Part shown: in pieces, positions 7,574-16,337 of the stretch
Layout: each line of letters opens with the position of its first letter
Position numbering within the stretch: the stretch's first letter is position 1
The notes under the pieces: model-generated
Databases searched by the model: none
What the model saw: the letters and a program-made list of their open reading frames with translations, nothing else
What the model was told of the DNA's origin: nothing
Assembly (NCBI RefSeq): GCF_013415845.1
Contig: NZ_CP058907.1
Coordinates: 4,976,501 to 5,040,500 of the forward strand
Origin: Rhodopseudomonas palustris
GTDB taxonomy: Bacteria; Pseudomonadota; Alphaproteobacteria; Rhizobiales; Xanthobacteraceae
Length of the DNA stretch: 64,000 nucleotides
Direction of reading: 5' to 3'
Position numbers and translations under genes: made by a program

Positions 7574-9265
7574 TTAGCCGGCCAGGTAGCCGTGCAGCGC
7601 CGCGACCACCTGGGCGCCCTCGCCGATCGCGCCGCCGACCCGCTTGACCGAGCCGGAGCGGACGTCGCCGACAGCGAACACCCCGGGCACCGACGTCTCC
7701 AGCGCCTGTGCCGGACGCTGGCCTTCGTCGGCCGATGGCGCGCCGGTGACAACGAAGCCGGCGCGGTCCAGCGTGACGCCGCAGCCGTCGAGCCAGGCGG
7801 TCGCCGGATCGGCGCCGACGAACAGAAACAGGTTGCTGACCACCATGATCCGGTCCTCGCCGGACAGCCGGCTGCGCAGCGTCGCCTGCTGCAGGCCGCT
7901 GTCGGCCGAACCGTCGAGCGCCACCACCTCGGTGTTGAACACCAGCTCGATATTCGGCGTCGATTCGATCCGCTCGATCAGATAGCGCGACATGCTGGCG
8001 GCCAGCCCGCCGCCGCGAACCACCATATGGACCCGCGCCGCATGGCCCGACAGAAACACGGCGGCCTGGCCGGCCGAGTTGCCACCGCCGACCAGAATCA
8101 CCTCCTGCTGCTTGCACAGCCGCGCTTCGATCGGCGACGCCCAATAATACACGCCGCGGCCTTCGAATTCTGCGAGCCGCTCGATCTGCGGCCGGCGATA
8201 GCGCGCGCCGCTGGCGACCACGATGGCGCGGGCGCGCAGCTCGCCGCCATCGTCGAGCGTCAGCTTGAACGTGCCGTCGTTGCAGCCGCACACCAGCGAC
8301 TTCACCTCGGTCGGGATCATGATATCGGCGCCGAATTTCTGCGCCTGATTGTAGGCCCGCGCGGTCAGCGCCATGCCGGAGATGCCGGTCGGGAAGCCGA
8401 GATAGTTCTCGATCCGCGCGCTGGCGCCGGCCTGGCCGCCGAACGCGCGCTGATCGCACACCGCCACGGTGAGCCCTTCTGACGCCGCATACACCGCAGT
8501 CGACAGCCCCGCCGGCCCGGAGCCGACGATGGCGACGTCGTACAGCTTGGAACGGTCGATGTGGCCGTTCATGCGCATCGCCAGCGCCAACTCGGATTCG
8601 CTGGGGTTGCGCAGCACGGTGCCGTCCGGCGTCACCACCAGCGGCAGATCACGCGGCGTCGGCGAATAGCGTGCCACCAGCTCGGCGGCGTCGTGATCGG
8701 TCGCCGGATCGAGCAGATGGTGCGGCCAGCCGTTGCGGGTGAGGAAACCCATCAGACGCACCGCGTCCGAGGCGTTCGCCGAGCCGATCAGAACCGGGCC
8801 GCCAACGCCGCCTTGAATCAGATTGACCCGCCGCAGGATCAGCGCCCGCATGATCCGCTCGCCCAGGTCAGCCTCGGCAACCAGCAGGCCGCGCAGTCGG
8901 TCCGGTGGGATCAGCAGGCACTCGACCTCACCTTCGGCGATGCCATCGACCAGCGCGACGCGGCCTGACAATTGGCCGATCTCGGCGAGAAATTGCCCCG
9001 GCCCCTGCTCGGCCACCGGTGTGATGTGGCCCAGCCCGTCGCGCTGAGTGACCGCGACATGGCCGGACAGCACCACGAACATCCCCGGGCCAGGTTGACC
9101 GGTCTCGAACAGCCGCGCGCCGTCGGCATAGCTCCGCACCTCACCGAACCGCCGGATCCGATCGATCTCGGTCGCGGTCAGCACCGGAAAGGTCTGATCG
9201 TGGCGATCGACAGGCCTGGCCTGAGAGGCATCCGGCCGGTCGTCCTCAGAACTCGAATCCGCCAT
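7574..9265 (-). CDS. Cyclic-nucleotide-binding domain fused to thioredoxin-reductase-like flavoprotein
   Basis: A 563-residue soluble fusion. Residues 25-150 form a CRP-type cNMP-binding domain (RRFGEVRSYADGARLF..G..G.GMFVVLSG). Residues about 155-230 form a small alpha/beta linker domain, and from 240 to the end there is a thioredoxin-reductase-type FAD/NADPH module (FAD motif GSGPAG at 248-253, NADPH motif GGGNSAGQAA at 393-402, and the final GVFAVGDVR..KRVGGAIGEGAQVV). The redox CxxC of true thioredoxin reductases is missing: the position reads YWASPIEA at 374-381. The enzyme therefore cannot reduce thioredoxin by the usual route and may pass electrons to another acceptor. Ligand control by a cyclic nucleotide is an inference from the N-terminal domain. 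Confidence 0.88.
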   Translation of the reverse strand: MADSSSEDDRPDASQARPVDRHDQTFPVLTATEIDRIRRFGEVRSYADGARLFETGQPGPGMFVVLSGHVAVTQRDGLGHITPVAEQGPGQFLAEIGQLSGRVALVDGIAEGEVECLLIPPDRLRGLLVAEADLGERIMRALILRRVNLIQGGVGGPVLIGSANASDAVRLMGFLTRNGWPHHLLDPATDHDAAELVARYSPTPRDLPLVVTPDGTVLRNPSESELALAMRMNGHIDRSKLYDVAIVGSGPAGLSTAVYAASEGLTVAVCDQRAFGGQAGASARIENYLGFPTGISGMALTARAYNQAQKFGADIMIPTEVKSLVCGCNDGTFKLTLDDGGELRARAIVVASGARYRRPQIERLAEFEGRGVYYWASPIEARLCKQQEVILVGGGNSAGQAAVFLSGHAARVHMVVRGGGLAASMSRYLIERIESTPNIELVFNTEVVALDGSADSGLQQATLRSRLSGEDRIMVVSNLFLFVGADPATAWLDGCGVTLDRAGFVVTGAPSADEGQRPAQALETSVPGVFAVGDVRSGSVKRVGGAIGEGAQVVAALHGYLAG

Positions 9266-9297
9266 GCATCCGCCTCTTCGCGTGGTCGCGCCGGGTG

Positions 9298-9546
9298 TCA
9301 GTCGCCGCCAGCATCACCGCGCTGGCTGGCGGCATCATGACCGCCGGTATCCGGCGTGTCTTGCACGATCGCGACAGGGCGTGTGGGCTCCGGCTCCGCG
9401 CGGCCGCGGGCCTGCGCCTTGCGGCGTTTCAGATTGGCGCGCAACGCCTCGGCCAGCCGCTGCTCGCGACTGGAGCCTCGCGGGGGCGAATTCTGCATAT
9501 CGGCCATGGTGAATACTGCTGAACTCTCGGTTCCATTGTTCGACAT
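9298..9546 (-). CDS. Small basic hypothetical protein
   Basis: An 82-residue protein starting at ATG 9546, 32 bp upstream of the flavoprotein gene and probably cotranscribed with it. A later start at the internal MADMQNS (9507) is also possible. The centre, SSREQRLAEALRANLKRRKAQARGR, is a charged amphipathic helix seen in short conserved Rhizobiales proteins; the C-terminus is polar and probably disordered. No signal peptide, no recognised domain, function unknown. Confidence 0.55.
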   Translation of the reverse strand: MSNNGTESSAVFTMADMQNSPPRGSSREQRLAEALRANLKRRKAQARGRAEPEPTRPVAIVQDTPDTGGHDAASQRGDAGGD

Positions 9547-9581
9547 AATGGTTTCGGCATGTTGCCGCGAATGAGACAGCC

Positions 9582-10028
9582 ATGACAATCGAGGCTTCGG
9601 GGATCGCGCCGGCCGCGCAGAGGACGCTGGCGCTCTGGCACGACATGTTCGTCAGCCGGGACTGCGACCGGATGCGGCCGCTGCTCGCCGACGCGGTCGT
9701 GCTGCACTCCCCGGTGGTGCGGTCGCCGATCGCCGGCCGCACCGCCTGTTTGCTGGTTCTGTGCACCGTCTCCAGTATCTTTCAAGGCTTTCGCTACCAT
9801 CGCACCTATATCGGTGACTCCCAACAGGTCGCGCTGGAATTCAGCGCTGCGATCGAAACCTGGGATCTGAAGGGTATCGACCTGATGCGCTTCAACGACG
9901 ACGGCCAAATCGCCGAATTCGAGGTCCTGATCCGGCCGTTGCGGGCGCTGTCGGCGCTCGGTGAGGAAATCGGCCGCCGCATCGGACCACAGCTGATGCA
10001 GCTTAAGCGCACCGATCCGGTCCGCTGA
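9582..10028 (+). CDS. NTF2-like (SnoaL-like) fold protein
   Basis: A 148-residue soluble protein with the SnoaL/NTF2 layout: an N-terminal helix (LALWHDMFVSRDCDRMRPLLADAVVLHSPV), a cone-like beta sheet and a hydrophobic pocket, ending with the helix IRPLRALSALGEEIG. The pattern VEFSAAIETWDLKGIDLMRFNDDGQIAEFEVLIRPL is typical of this family. Members are isomerases, dehydratases or ligand binders, and no catalytic set can be assigned here. The gene is divergent from the small gene ending its 5' side at 9546, with only 35 bp between starts. Confidence 0.75.
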   Translation: MTIEASGIAPAAQRTLALWHDMFVSRDCDRMRPLLADAVVLHSPVVRSPIAGRTACLLVLCTVSSIFQGFRYHRTYIGDSQQVALEFSAAIETWDLKGIDLMRFNDDGQIAEFEVLIRPLRALSALGEEIGRRIGPQLMQLKRTDPVR

Positions 10029-10212
10029 GCCTCGCGGCAGGCCGCAAACCGCCCGGCCGGCGCTCGACACGAACGATGCGACCAATTCGAGAACCTTATG
10101 GCCGGTTTTTCCCCGGCATCCGGCGCGATCCGCTTGCGCCGGCGGATGCCCTGTGGCAAGGAACGGCCGCGCCGCGCGGGAGCCCCACTGGCTGATTCCC
10201 CGCCCGGTCGTT

Positions 10213-10287
<75 letters not shown>

Positions 10288-10507
10288 TTAAATCTCAATC
10301 AGATCAATAACTTGCCGACAGTCGCACTGGCTTGCAAGAATGTCGATTGCGCATAAATTGGCAGGACAAAGCCTGAAACTGCGTGCCCATCCGTGCCAAA
10401 TCCGAGCCGCTGAACCAAGCTGTTCGAGATATGTTCTGCGCTTCTTAAAGATTGTCGGAAGCAGACGATCAACCTGTTGCATCTATTCTGCTCCCGGTGA
10501 GAATCCA

Positions 10508-13500
10508 TCAGCTCCTCAACTTGCGCTGAGCAGCCTCAAGGTCGGCACCCTCCGCCTCAATCTCCCAGTTTCGCCCAATCGAACGCAGCAGGTCTGCCGT
10601 TCGTGGCCAAGGCTCACACGCCTTGGCGGCGTCAAAGGCCGCTTTTGCCAACGCTCGCTCTTGTTCACCGCCATCGTAGACGCCACGAAAGTGAGCGCCT
10701 CTCATATTGTATCGCTCGATTGTCAGAGCGCGTTCTATTTTGGGTGATGCGAGCCTCTCTATCTGATCTCGAACTGCCTCATGCGGCCACACCCCGCTGT
10801 CATCCGGTGGCGCATGAGCAAGAACCTTGCCGACATAAGAGTCGGTTATCTCGGCCCGCTTTGTTTCAGTGCCGATCCGCCTAAACTCGTCGATCCAGTT
10901 CGTCAGAATCTCGCGGCTCACTCCTTTGGCATCGTGGCCGGGCAATCGTTTGAAGCCGGAAAGCAGCCGGTAGCTCACTTGGGCGTTCGCTTTTTCCACG
11001 TCGGAGGCTTCGTCTCTTTGGTCGTCATCTGCTCGAAATACGTTGCGTAAAATCTGGTGAAACACGGCCGGATCTCGGGCCATCGCATCGTAAAGACGAA
11101 GTCTTCGGTCCTCGTACTCAAGCAAGGGAAAAAGCTTGTATTCTCTAGTCGCGACGTCACTCTCTGAAGCATCCTCGCGTCGGTCCAATGCCTCCAACGC
11201 CTTGGTTACGTAATAGGTTGTCATGGTATCGGCGCGGTCCGGTCTCGACTTCAACTCGGGGACAATGTCGTCCAGCAACCGGAGCAGAAGTCGAGTTGGT
11301 ATCTCTGCCAGGCGGTCAAGGCATGATTGGAGTGCTTCTATCGGACGTCGATACCTTAGTCGCATCAGCGTTGACCGCAGCAACTCGGACCGAAGCCCCT
11401 TCAAATAGCGTGGAGGCAAGAGGCGCCAGTATGCAGCTTCGACGTCGCGGCCAAGGCTAGCTCCCGCTCGCCAAGTCTCACGATCATCAGGCCACGCTGC
11501 CAACAGAGCGGCGATCGTCTCCGGGCTCACTTGGCTCTCGTCACGCAACGACTCCAGCCAGATCAACGCTCGCTGGTGCCCTATGATTCCTCTATAAAGC
11601 CCCGACAAGCCAACCGTGAGACTACCGACGGGATCATCAGCAAAGCTAAGCGCCAGTAGCTCACCGAGCCTTTCCTCACCCAAATTGCATCTGCTGAGTG
11701 TCTCCAAAACTACGTACGTATGACGCACTTCCTTCGCTAAGCGCAGGACAGCGGACACTCCCTCCGCTGAAATCAGATTGAGCAAAGCCTCTATTCGCTG
11801 AGCGTTCTGGATTTTCTGATCTACATCGTCAATGAGCCCCGTATCGCTAAAGAGCTGCGCGAGCGTGACGACTTGATCGGAAGGAGCATATTTTTCAACC
11901 AAGGCCTTAAACGGGGCGAGTTCCTTTTCTGGCAGAGCCCACCCGGCACCTCGGAAGCGCTCATGTCGCAACACCTCATCTCGGACTCTAGACCAGAGCC
12001 CCTTCCGCTCCACGTCAGCTAAATTGCTGAGCAAGACGTCCAGAGCTTTTAGAGCCTTCCCACGCGGCTCGGGCGGAAACGACGACATGCCCCGAATTAG
12101 TCGCTCCCAACGCGATGGGTCATTCGAAGCCAGTTCAACCGCTCGCTCGCACAGGGACGCTTGAAACGACCAATAGTCTCGATTTGTAATTGGCTTTCTT
12201 TCAGCAGCACCAGCTTCTCTTAGTCTTGGCTTCGCTGTGGGACTCGACACCCCAAGCTCTGTCGGCAAGAGCTTCAGCAGTAGCTCCCAACCTACCTCCG
12301 GATATGTTGCAACGACTTCATCAATGACAGCGATGCGCTGGCTTCCAGAGGCGTTGGTGTTGGGAGCCCACGGGATGAAAATCTCTACCAAGCTGTTCAT
12401 CGGGCGATTTGAGATATACCCTCCAGGATCAAGACGGGCGAGGCGAGCAAGAATTAGGACAGACCGCCTAAAATACTCAGGGTCCCAAGCCATAGTTTCC
12501 AAAGCCCAGAGCACACCTGTATGCATTGACGTCGGAGACAGAAAGCCTTGGCGCTCTATAAAGATCGGCTTGATGGCTGATCCATCACCCCCGAGCATGT
12601 GCTCGAGGGCCAACAACAAAGGGGATGGCGCAGCCTCTGCCAAAAGAGGCAACTCATCTCGAAGCGCCGCGAGCAACCGAGGGTCCGAGTTCAGCCCCCG
12701 CAGCTCTTGTAAAGTTCGATTTGCGAACGCTTGTCCGTTCTCTGTCCCAAGATTAACCCGAGCAATCTCGCCCCAAGCTGCAAATAACAACAAGGTGGTG
12801 GCTAGCCCCTCTCTAAGCCATGCACTGCAGAGGGAAGAATCCTTCCTGGACAGCGAGAACAATGCATTTGGATCGGGCTCAGGCTCCACTTCGGAAAAGA
12901 CTTCCACCATCACAGCGCGCAGTCGCTCGGCTTGTTCCGCCCCGAGCAACTGGCCCACGTGAATGAACGCGTCCATAGGAGCACGTACTTTCCACACTGA
13001 TCCTTCCAGATCGAAAGGTGGGTCCGCATCGGCTAAGTAAGTCCTGACTTCCGCTTCAAGCTGGGAGCAATCAATTCCGGCCAGGCGTGTCACGAAGTCC
13101 CTGTCCCGGGGGTTGCTGGAATCCCAAGCACCCGCGAGGATCGCGGGCAACAGCTGGGTTCCTTTTTGGGTCCAAGCCGGAGGATCGTACGACCCCCCTG
13201 GAATCAGACGAGCGAGCGCCGTCAAGCTGCGGCCACTATATCTCGCATAGGTGAGGGCAATGTTGTCATCTAGCCCCATCGAGCGCATCGCCATGCCCAT
13301 GGCATGCGCAGTTGGCCTCGTTAGATTGAAAGCACCGACGGCTCGCTGATGCCTTCCAAGTGGGACGAGCGTGGTACCCATCGCCGAGAATTGCGACGGC
13401 GATTTTGCCGCATCTTGCCTCAAGAGGAGAACCAATTGCCCCCTCCGGGGCAGCTGACGGCCGGCCGCGCTTGAGTCTACGACTACGGTTCTCGCCTCCA

Positions 13501-14242
13501 AAAACAAACGCTGGTCAAGAGCAGATTTTCTAATAGCCGCAACGGCAAACGCCAGAGCTTCATCGGGGGAGTCGGCCGCAACTACTACCGCGTTTTCCGA
13601 CTTTGAAAGCTCCTCAATCAGGCGACCGGCTTCTTTTTCGCGCTCGCAAAGTAGAACGTCTTCTGTAATCGGCGGACTGAATCTTCCCGCAAAATCGACC
13701 CAATACTCTTCTGTGCTGAGCACCCCATTAACCGGAACCGTCTTTATAGTGTTTCTCGCATGCCAAGCAGAGACGGCAGGGTTTGCTTGAAGCCAGGTTT
13801 CGAGCTGCATGCCGTCTATGTAGCGGACGTCTTTCCAATGAGACTCCTTCTTTCGGGCATTCACAAAGTCCTCAATTTTATTGTCTTTGTTCGAGCTATC
13901 CCACGTTCGTGGGGAGACAAAAACGTATGTGCTGTTTCTTTGTACGTCCTCAGGAGTTTCAGCGGTGCGCTTGGCGAAATCACCTATTGCTTTACTTTGG
14001 TAATCGACATTCGTACCGAATTCCCAGAATGATTCCCCCAAGGGCACGTTCAGGGCGTCTACCGAACTTACGAGATGACCATCGAACCCGCGAACTTGTC
14101 CCTTGTCTCCGCTCGGAAACCGGATCGAAGCGATGTCCGGGACCGACGCCCGAATAAGATCAGAGACAATCTGCGGCAGCTCTGTGCGAGCTAGAAGGGT
14201 TCTTGCCCATTGCTCAAGCTGGCTGGCGGTTATCCATTTCAT
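10508..14242 (-). CDS. 1,244-residue protein of unknown family; candidate defence effector with nuclease-like N-terminus
   Basis: I do not recognise a named family. Residue numbers count from the TTG at 14245; starting at ATG 14242 subtracts one. Residues 1-165 look like a PD-(D/E)XK-type fold: GFDG with D55, FWEFG with E75, then K85 in YQSKAIGDF, followed by YVFVSPRTW and a helix DGMQLETWL. The Lys has moved from the usual ExK position, so catalysis is an inference. Residues about 195-350 resemble a STAND-like NTPase whose P-loop is degenerate (NAVVVAADSPDEALAFA instead of G..G.GKS), with a strand GQLVLLLRQ in the Walker B position and a helix YARYSGRSLTALARLIPGG. The remaining 900 residues are leucine-rich and helical, probably a repeat solenoid used as a sensor. 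No membrane segments. GAAGG precedes the start. It is the only intact gene of the island. Confidence 0.7.
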   Translation of the reverse strand: MKWITASQLEQWARTLLARTELPQIVSDLIRASVPDIASIRFPSGDKGQVRGFDGHLVSSVDALNVPLGESFWEFGTNVDYQSKAIGDFAKRTAETPEDVQRNSTYVFVSPRTWDSSNKDNKIEDFVNARKKESHWKDVRYIDGMQLETWLQANPAVSAWHARNTIKTVPVNGVLSTEEYWVDFAGRFSPPITEDVLLCEREKEAGRLIEELSKSENAVVVAADSPDEALAFAVAAIRKSALDQRLFLEARTVVVDSSAAGRQLPRRGQLVLLLRQDAAKSPSQFSAMGTTLVPLGRHQRAVGAFNLTRPTAHAMGMAMRSMGLDDNIALTYARYSGRSLTALARLIPGGSYDPPAWTQKGTQLLPAILAGAWDSSNPRDRDFVTRLAGIDCSQLEAEVRTYLADADPPFDLEGSVWKVRAPMDAFIHVGQLLGAEQAERLRAVMVEVFSEVEPEPDPNALFSLSRKDSSLCSAWLREGLATTLLLFAAWGEIARVNLGTENGQAFANRTLQELRGLNSDPRLLAALRDELPLLAEAAPSPLLLALEHMLGGDGSAIKPIFIERQGFLSPTSMHTGVLWALETMAWDPEYFRRSVLILARLARLDPGGYISNRPMNSLVEIFIPWAPNTNASGSQRIAVIDEVVATYPEVGWELLLKLLPTELGVSSPTAKPRLREAGAAERKPITNRDYWSFQASLCERAVELASNDPSRWERLIRGMSSFPPEPRGKALKALDVLLSNLADVERKGLWSRVRDEVLRHERFRGAGWALPEKELAPFKALVEKYAPSDQVVTLAQLFSDTGLIDDVDQKIQNAQRIEALLNLISAEGVSAVLRLAKEVRHTYVVLETLSRCNLGEERLGELLALSFADDPVGSLTVGLSGLYRGIIGHQRALIWLESLRDESQVSPETIAALLAAWPDDRETWRAGASLGRDVEAAYWRLLPPRYLKGLRSELLRSTLMRLRYRRPIEALQSCLDRLAEIPTRLLLRLLDDIVPELKSRPDRADTMTTYYVTKALEALDRREDASESDVATREYKLFPLLEYEDRRLRLYDAMARDPAVFHQILRNVFRADDDQRDEASDVEKANAQVSYRLLSGFKRLPGHDAKGVSREILTNWIDEFRRIGTETKRAEITDSYVGKVLAHAPPDDSGVWPHEAVRDQIERLASPKIERALTIERYNMRGAHFRGVYDGGEQERALAKAAFDAAKACEPWPRTADLLRSIGRNWEIEAEGADLEAAQRKLRS

Positions 14243-14359
14243 CAATGCTCACGCCTTCGAAAGAATTTTTGCTGAATGGTGCGACAACTCTGATGGAAGT
14301 TCTTTGCTTGATCGATCATCTCCAGAAACGAGAATCATCCGAACAAGGCAGCGGAACAA

Positions 14360-14938
14360 TTATCTCAAAAATGATGATCGCTCACCATCGTTTGTCGCTC
14401 CCCAGTTTGCGAGCATCCTTTCTGCCTCGGCCGGCTCTCGCTTTATCCTGTAGATCGCCTGCCTGCTCAGGCCGGTACTTCGTGACACCGCTGATGGTCC
14501 CACCCCTTGCGCGACCATTTCCAGCACGGTGGCAAGCTGTTCCCGCGTGAAGCTTGGTTTTCGCCCGCGGTAGCGCCCCTCCTTCACCTTTGCCGCATCG
14601 ATACCGGCGCGCTGAGCCTCTTTCGTTGCTTCAGCCTGAGCCTGGGCAGTGGCGGCCATGAACGCAATCAATGCGTCCCAAACGGCTTGATCCATCGGGT
14701 CCTTCGTTGCGCCATCAAAGGTCAGATTGTTGATGACCGTACGTACGACGACGCCCGTTCGCATGAATTCCCGAATGGTGTCGCAGACGTCCGCGTAGTT
14801 GCGGCCTAGACGATCCACCCAGCGGACGAGCAACATATCGCCACGGCGAAGAAGGTCGAATAGCCGGTGCCCCTGAGGCCGGTCCTTCAGCATTGTGCTG
14901 ACGCCGGAGACGCCCTGATCGGCAACAACGTGGTCGAC
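14360..14938 (-). pseudogene. Serine recombinase (resolvase/invertase) lacking its catalytic N-terminus
   Basis: The frame from ATG 14893 gives 177 residues with a resolvase core (LLRRGDMLLVRWVDRLGRNYADV) and a C-terminal helix-turn-helix (GPSAVSRSTGLSRQAIYRIK). Family-like sequence continues upstream of the ATG (VDHVVADQGVSGVST) to about 14938 without any start codon, then meets a stop. The first 30-40 residues, with the catalytic serine and its arginine, are gone. The break coincides with a 10-bp palindrome (14931-14940) where a second, oppositely oriented recombinase fragment begins. It is probably inactive. Confidence 0.75.
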
Positions 14939-15445
14939 CAGAACCTCGCCCTACAGGAAGCGGCGCTTCGCGCTGCGGGGTGCGACCTGATCCGATCGGA
15001 GAAGAGGTCCGGCACCACGACCACCGGCCGGGCTGAGCCACAGACCGTGTTGGACTTTCTTCGCGACGGCGATGTGCTCATGGTGACGCGGATCGACCGC
15101 TTGGCCCGCAGCATCGGCGACCTGCAAGACATCGCCCGCACCGTAAGGGCTAAGGGCGCGAGCCTCAAGGCCACTGAGCAACCGATCGACACCAGCACCG
15201 CAGCGGGCAAGGCGTTCTTCGACATTCTGGGCGTGTTCGCCGAGTTCGAGACGAACTTGCGGAAGGAACGCCAACTGGAGGGGATCGCCGATGCCAAGGC
15301 CCGAGGCGTCTACAAGGGCCGCAAGCCGGGCATCGATCCGGCGAAGATCAAGGCGCTGAAGGCCGAGGGCATGGGGCCGTCAGCCATCGCGAGGGCGCTG
15401 AACATCGGCCGGGCGTCGGTCTATCGGGCATTGGAGGCAGGTTGA
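14867..15445 (+). pseudogene. Second serine recombinase fragment, head to head with the first
   Basis: Recognisable resolvase sequence starts at DQNLALQEAALRAAGCD (from about 14935) and continues with FLRDGDVLMVTRIDRLARSIGDLQ, then FFDILGVFAEFETNLRKERQ, and a C-terminal helix-turn-helix (GPSAIARALNIGRASVYRAL). The N-terminal YxRVS segment that supplies the catalytic serine is absent. Residues upstream of DQNL are only the antisense of the other recombinase, so the apparent start at 14867 is artificial. Of the usual catalytic set only the core arginines and the acidic EFE segment remain. It belongs to a different subfamily from the fragment at 14360-14938. Confidence 0.75.
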
Positions 15446-15824
15446 CGCTCATCGGCCGATCAGTGTTTTTCGATCGCAGCCGCCCGCCTCGGCGATTGCC
15501 CGATATGGGAGGGTGACAACTGCGCCCGAGACTGATACACACATCGCACTGGCCAGCTGAAAAACGTCAACGATTTCAGTTAGAAAAGCGCTTCCTGCCA
15601 AAGTTCATCCTGTCCGGCAGCACCAGCGATTTGTAGGCAACCTTCTCAGGCTAGGTCACTCCCAAACATCTTCACACTTGGCGCGCTCGCTTTCGCGGGC
15701 TTGCATCGGCGTTCGCGATGGCAGGATACTGCGTGCTGCGGGGAGAGCATGCCGATGCGTATTCCGGTTGAAATTCAGCCGTGAGTGGAATCTCATACGG
15801 CATTGCCGCTGGTGAGCCGCCGAG
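15446..15824. other. Gene-free stretch at the right end of the island
   Basis: Between the recombinase remnant and the next gene I see no coding sequence on either strand. The stretch contains the tRNA-end remnant at 15602-15625. From 15626 on it is chromosomal flank with no clear promoter or terminator that I can defend. Confidence 0.6.
15602..15625 (+). repeat. Right-hand attachment remnant: copy of the tRNA-Thr 3' end
   Basis: AAGTTCATCCTGTCCGGCAGCACCA-like sequence (begins at 15601; listed here from 15602) matches tRNA positions 10263-10287 over the T loop, T stem and acceptor arm, with a one-base gap and three mismatches. CCGGCAGCACCA is identical over 12 bases. There is no tRNA body upstream, so this is a fragment left by integration, not a second gene. 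Confidence 0.7.
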
Positions 15825-16214
15825 ATGTTTCAGCTGTTTTCGCGTGCCAAAACCGCCAATCAGTTCCGGGCCCGCAACGCGGCGCGGGATGCGGAGACCG
15901 ATGCGGCGCGGGTGGGTTCGATCGGCTCCGCGATCGAAGCGGCGCTGCTGGCAGCGCAGGCTGAACATGCCGGCCTGAGCGAGCGGCTCCGCGACGTGGT
16001 GGCGCGGGCGGCGATCACCGTCGGCACCGAGACCGACGAATATATCGACCGTGCCCCTGAGGACACCGCACTGCAGAACCATTTCAGCACCGAGATCGCC
16101 AATGGCGAACGCCGTCTGCGCGAATTGGCGACCAGCATGGGCCATTACCGGTTTCTCAGGACGGTGCTGGCAACGCGTTTCCCCGAGCACACGGCCGCCG
16201 ACGTCGCGAAGTAG
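15825..16214 (+). CDS. Conserved-looking hypothetical protein
   Basis: A 129-residue soluble, largely helical protein. The N-terminus MFQLFSRAKTANQFRARNAARDAETDAARVG is followed by an alanine-rich helix and an acidic segment TETDEYIDRAPEDTALQNHF, and it ends FLRTVLATRFPEHTA. No signal peptide, no membrane segment, no domain that I recognise. It has normal high-GC codon use, unlike the island to its left. Start ATG 15825 is the first in frame. Confidence 0.55.
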   Translation: MFQLFSRAKTANQFRARNAARDAETDAARVGSIGSAIEAALLAAQAEHAGLSERLRDVVARAAITVGTETDEYIDRAPEDTALQNHFSTEIANGERRLRELATSMGHYRFLRTVLATRFPEHTAADVAK

Positions 16215-16337
16215 CCGAGAGATCGCCATCGAGCCGGCCGGCTCATCGGTGAGTGCCGCGCTCTTTATCCGTGAACATTCCATGAACTTTGGCTAGACTT
16301 GCCGCATCGCTCTCGAGCCACGAGATTCGCACATCCC

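Larger units (their letters stand above)
10288..15625. mobile_element. Genomic island integrated at the 3' end of tRNA-Thr
   Basis: The island is bounded on the left by the tRNA 3' end (10287) and on the right by an imperfect copy of the same tRNA end (15602-15625). Between them are one very large gene of unknown family (10508-14242) and two truncated serine recombinase genes. The DNA looks richer in A and T than both flanks (visual impression). No tyrosine integrase is left, although insertion at a tRNA end is typical for that enzyme class. The element is probably a decayed or non-autonomous island. The 220 bases from 10288 to 10507 show no gene. Confidence 0.7.

Noticed and set aside
8548..8568. 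GGAAC...CGTT-like pair inside the flavoprotein gene
   Set aside because: The spacer is 13 bases, outside the 16-17 range of EcfG promoters, and it lies within coding sequence.
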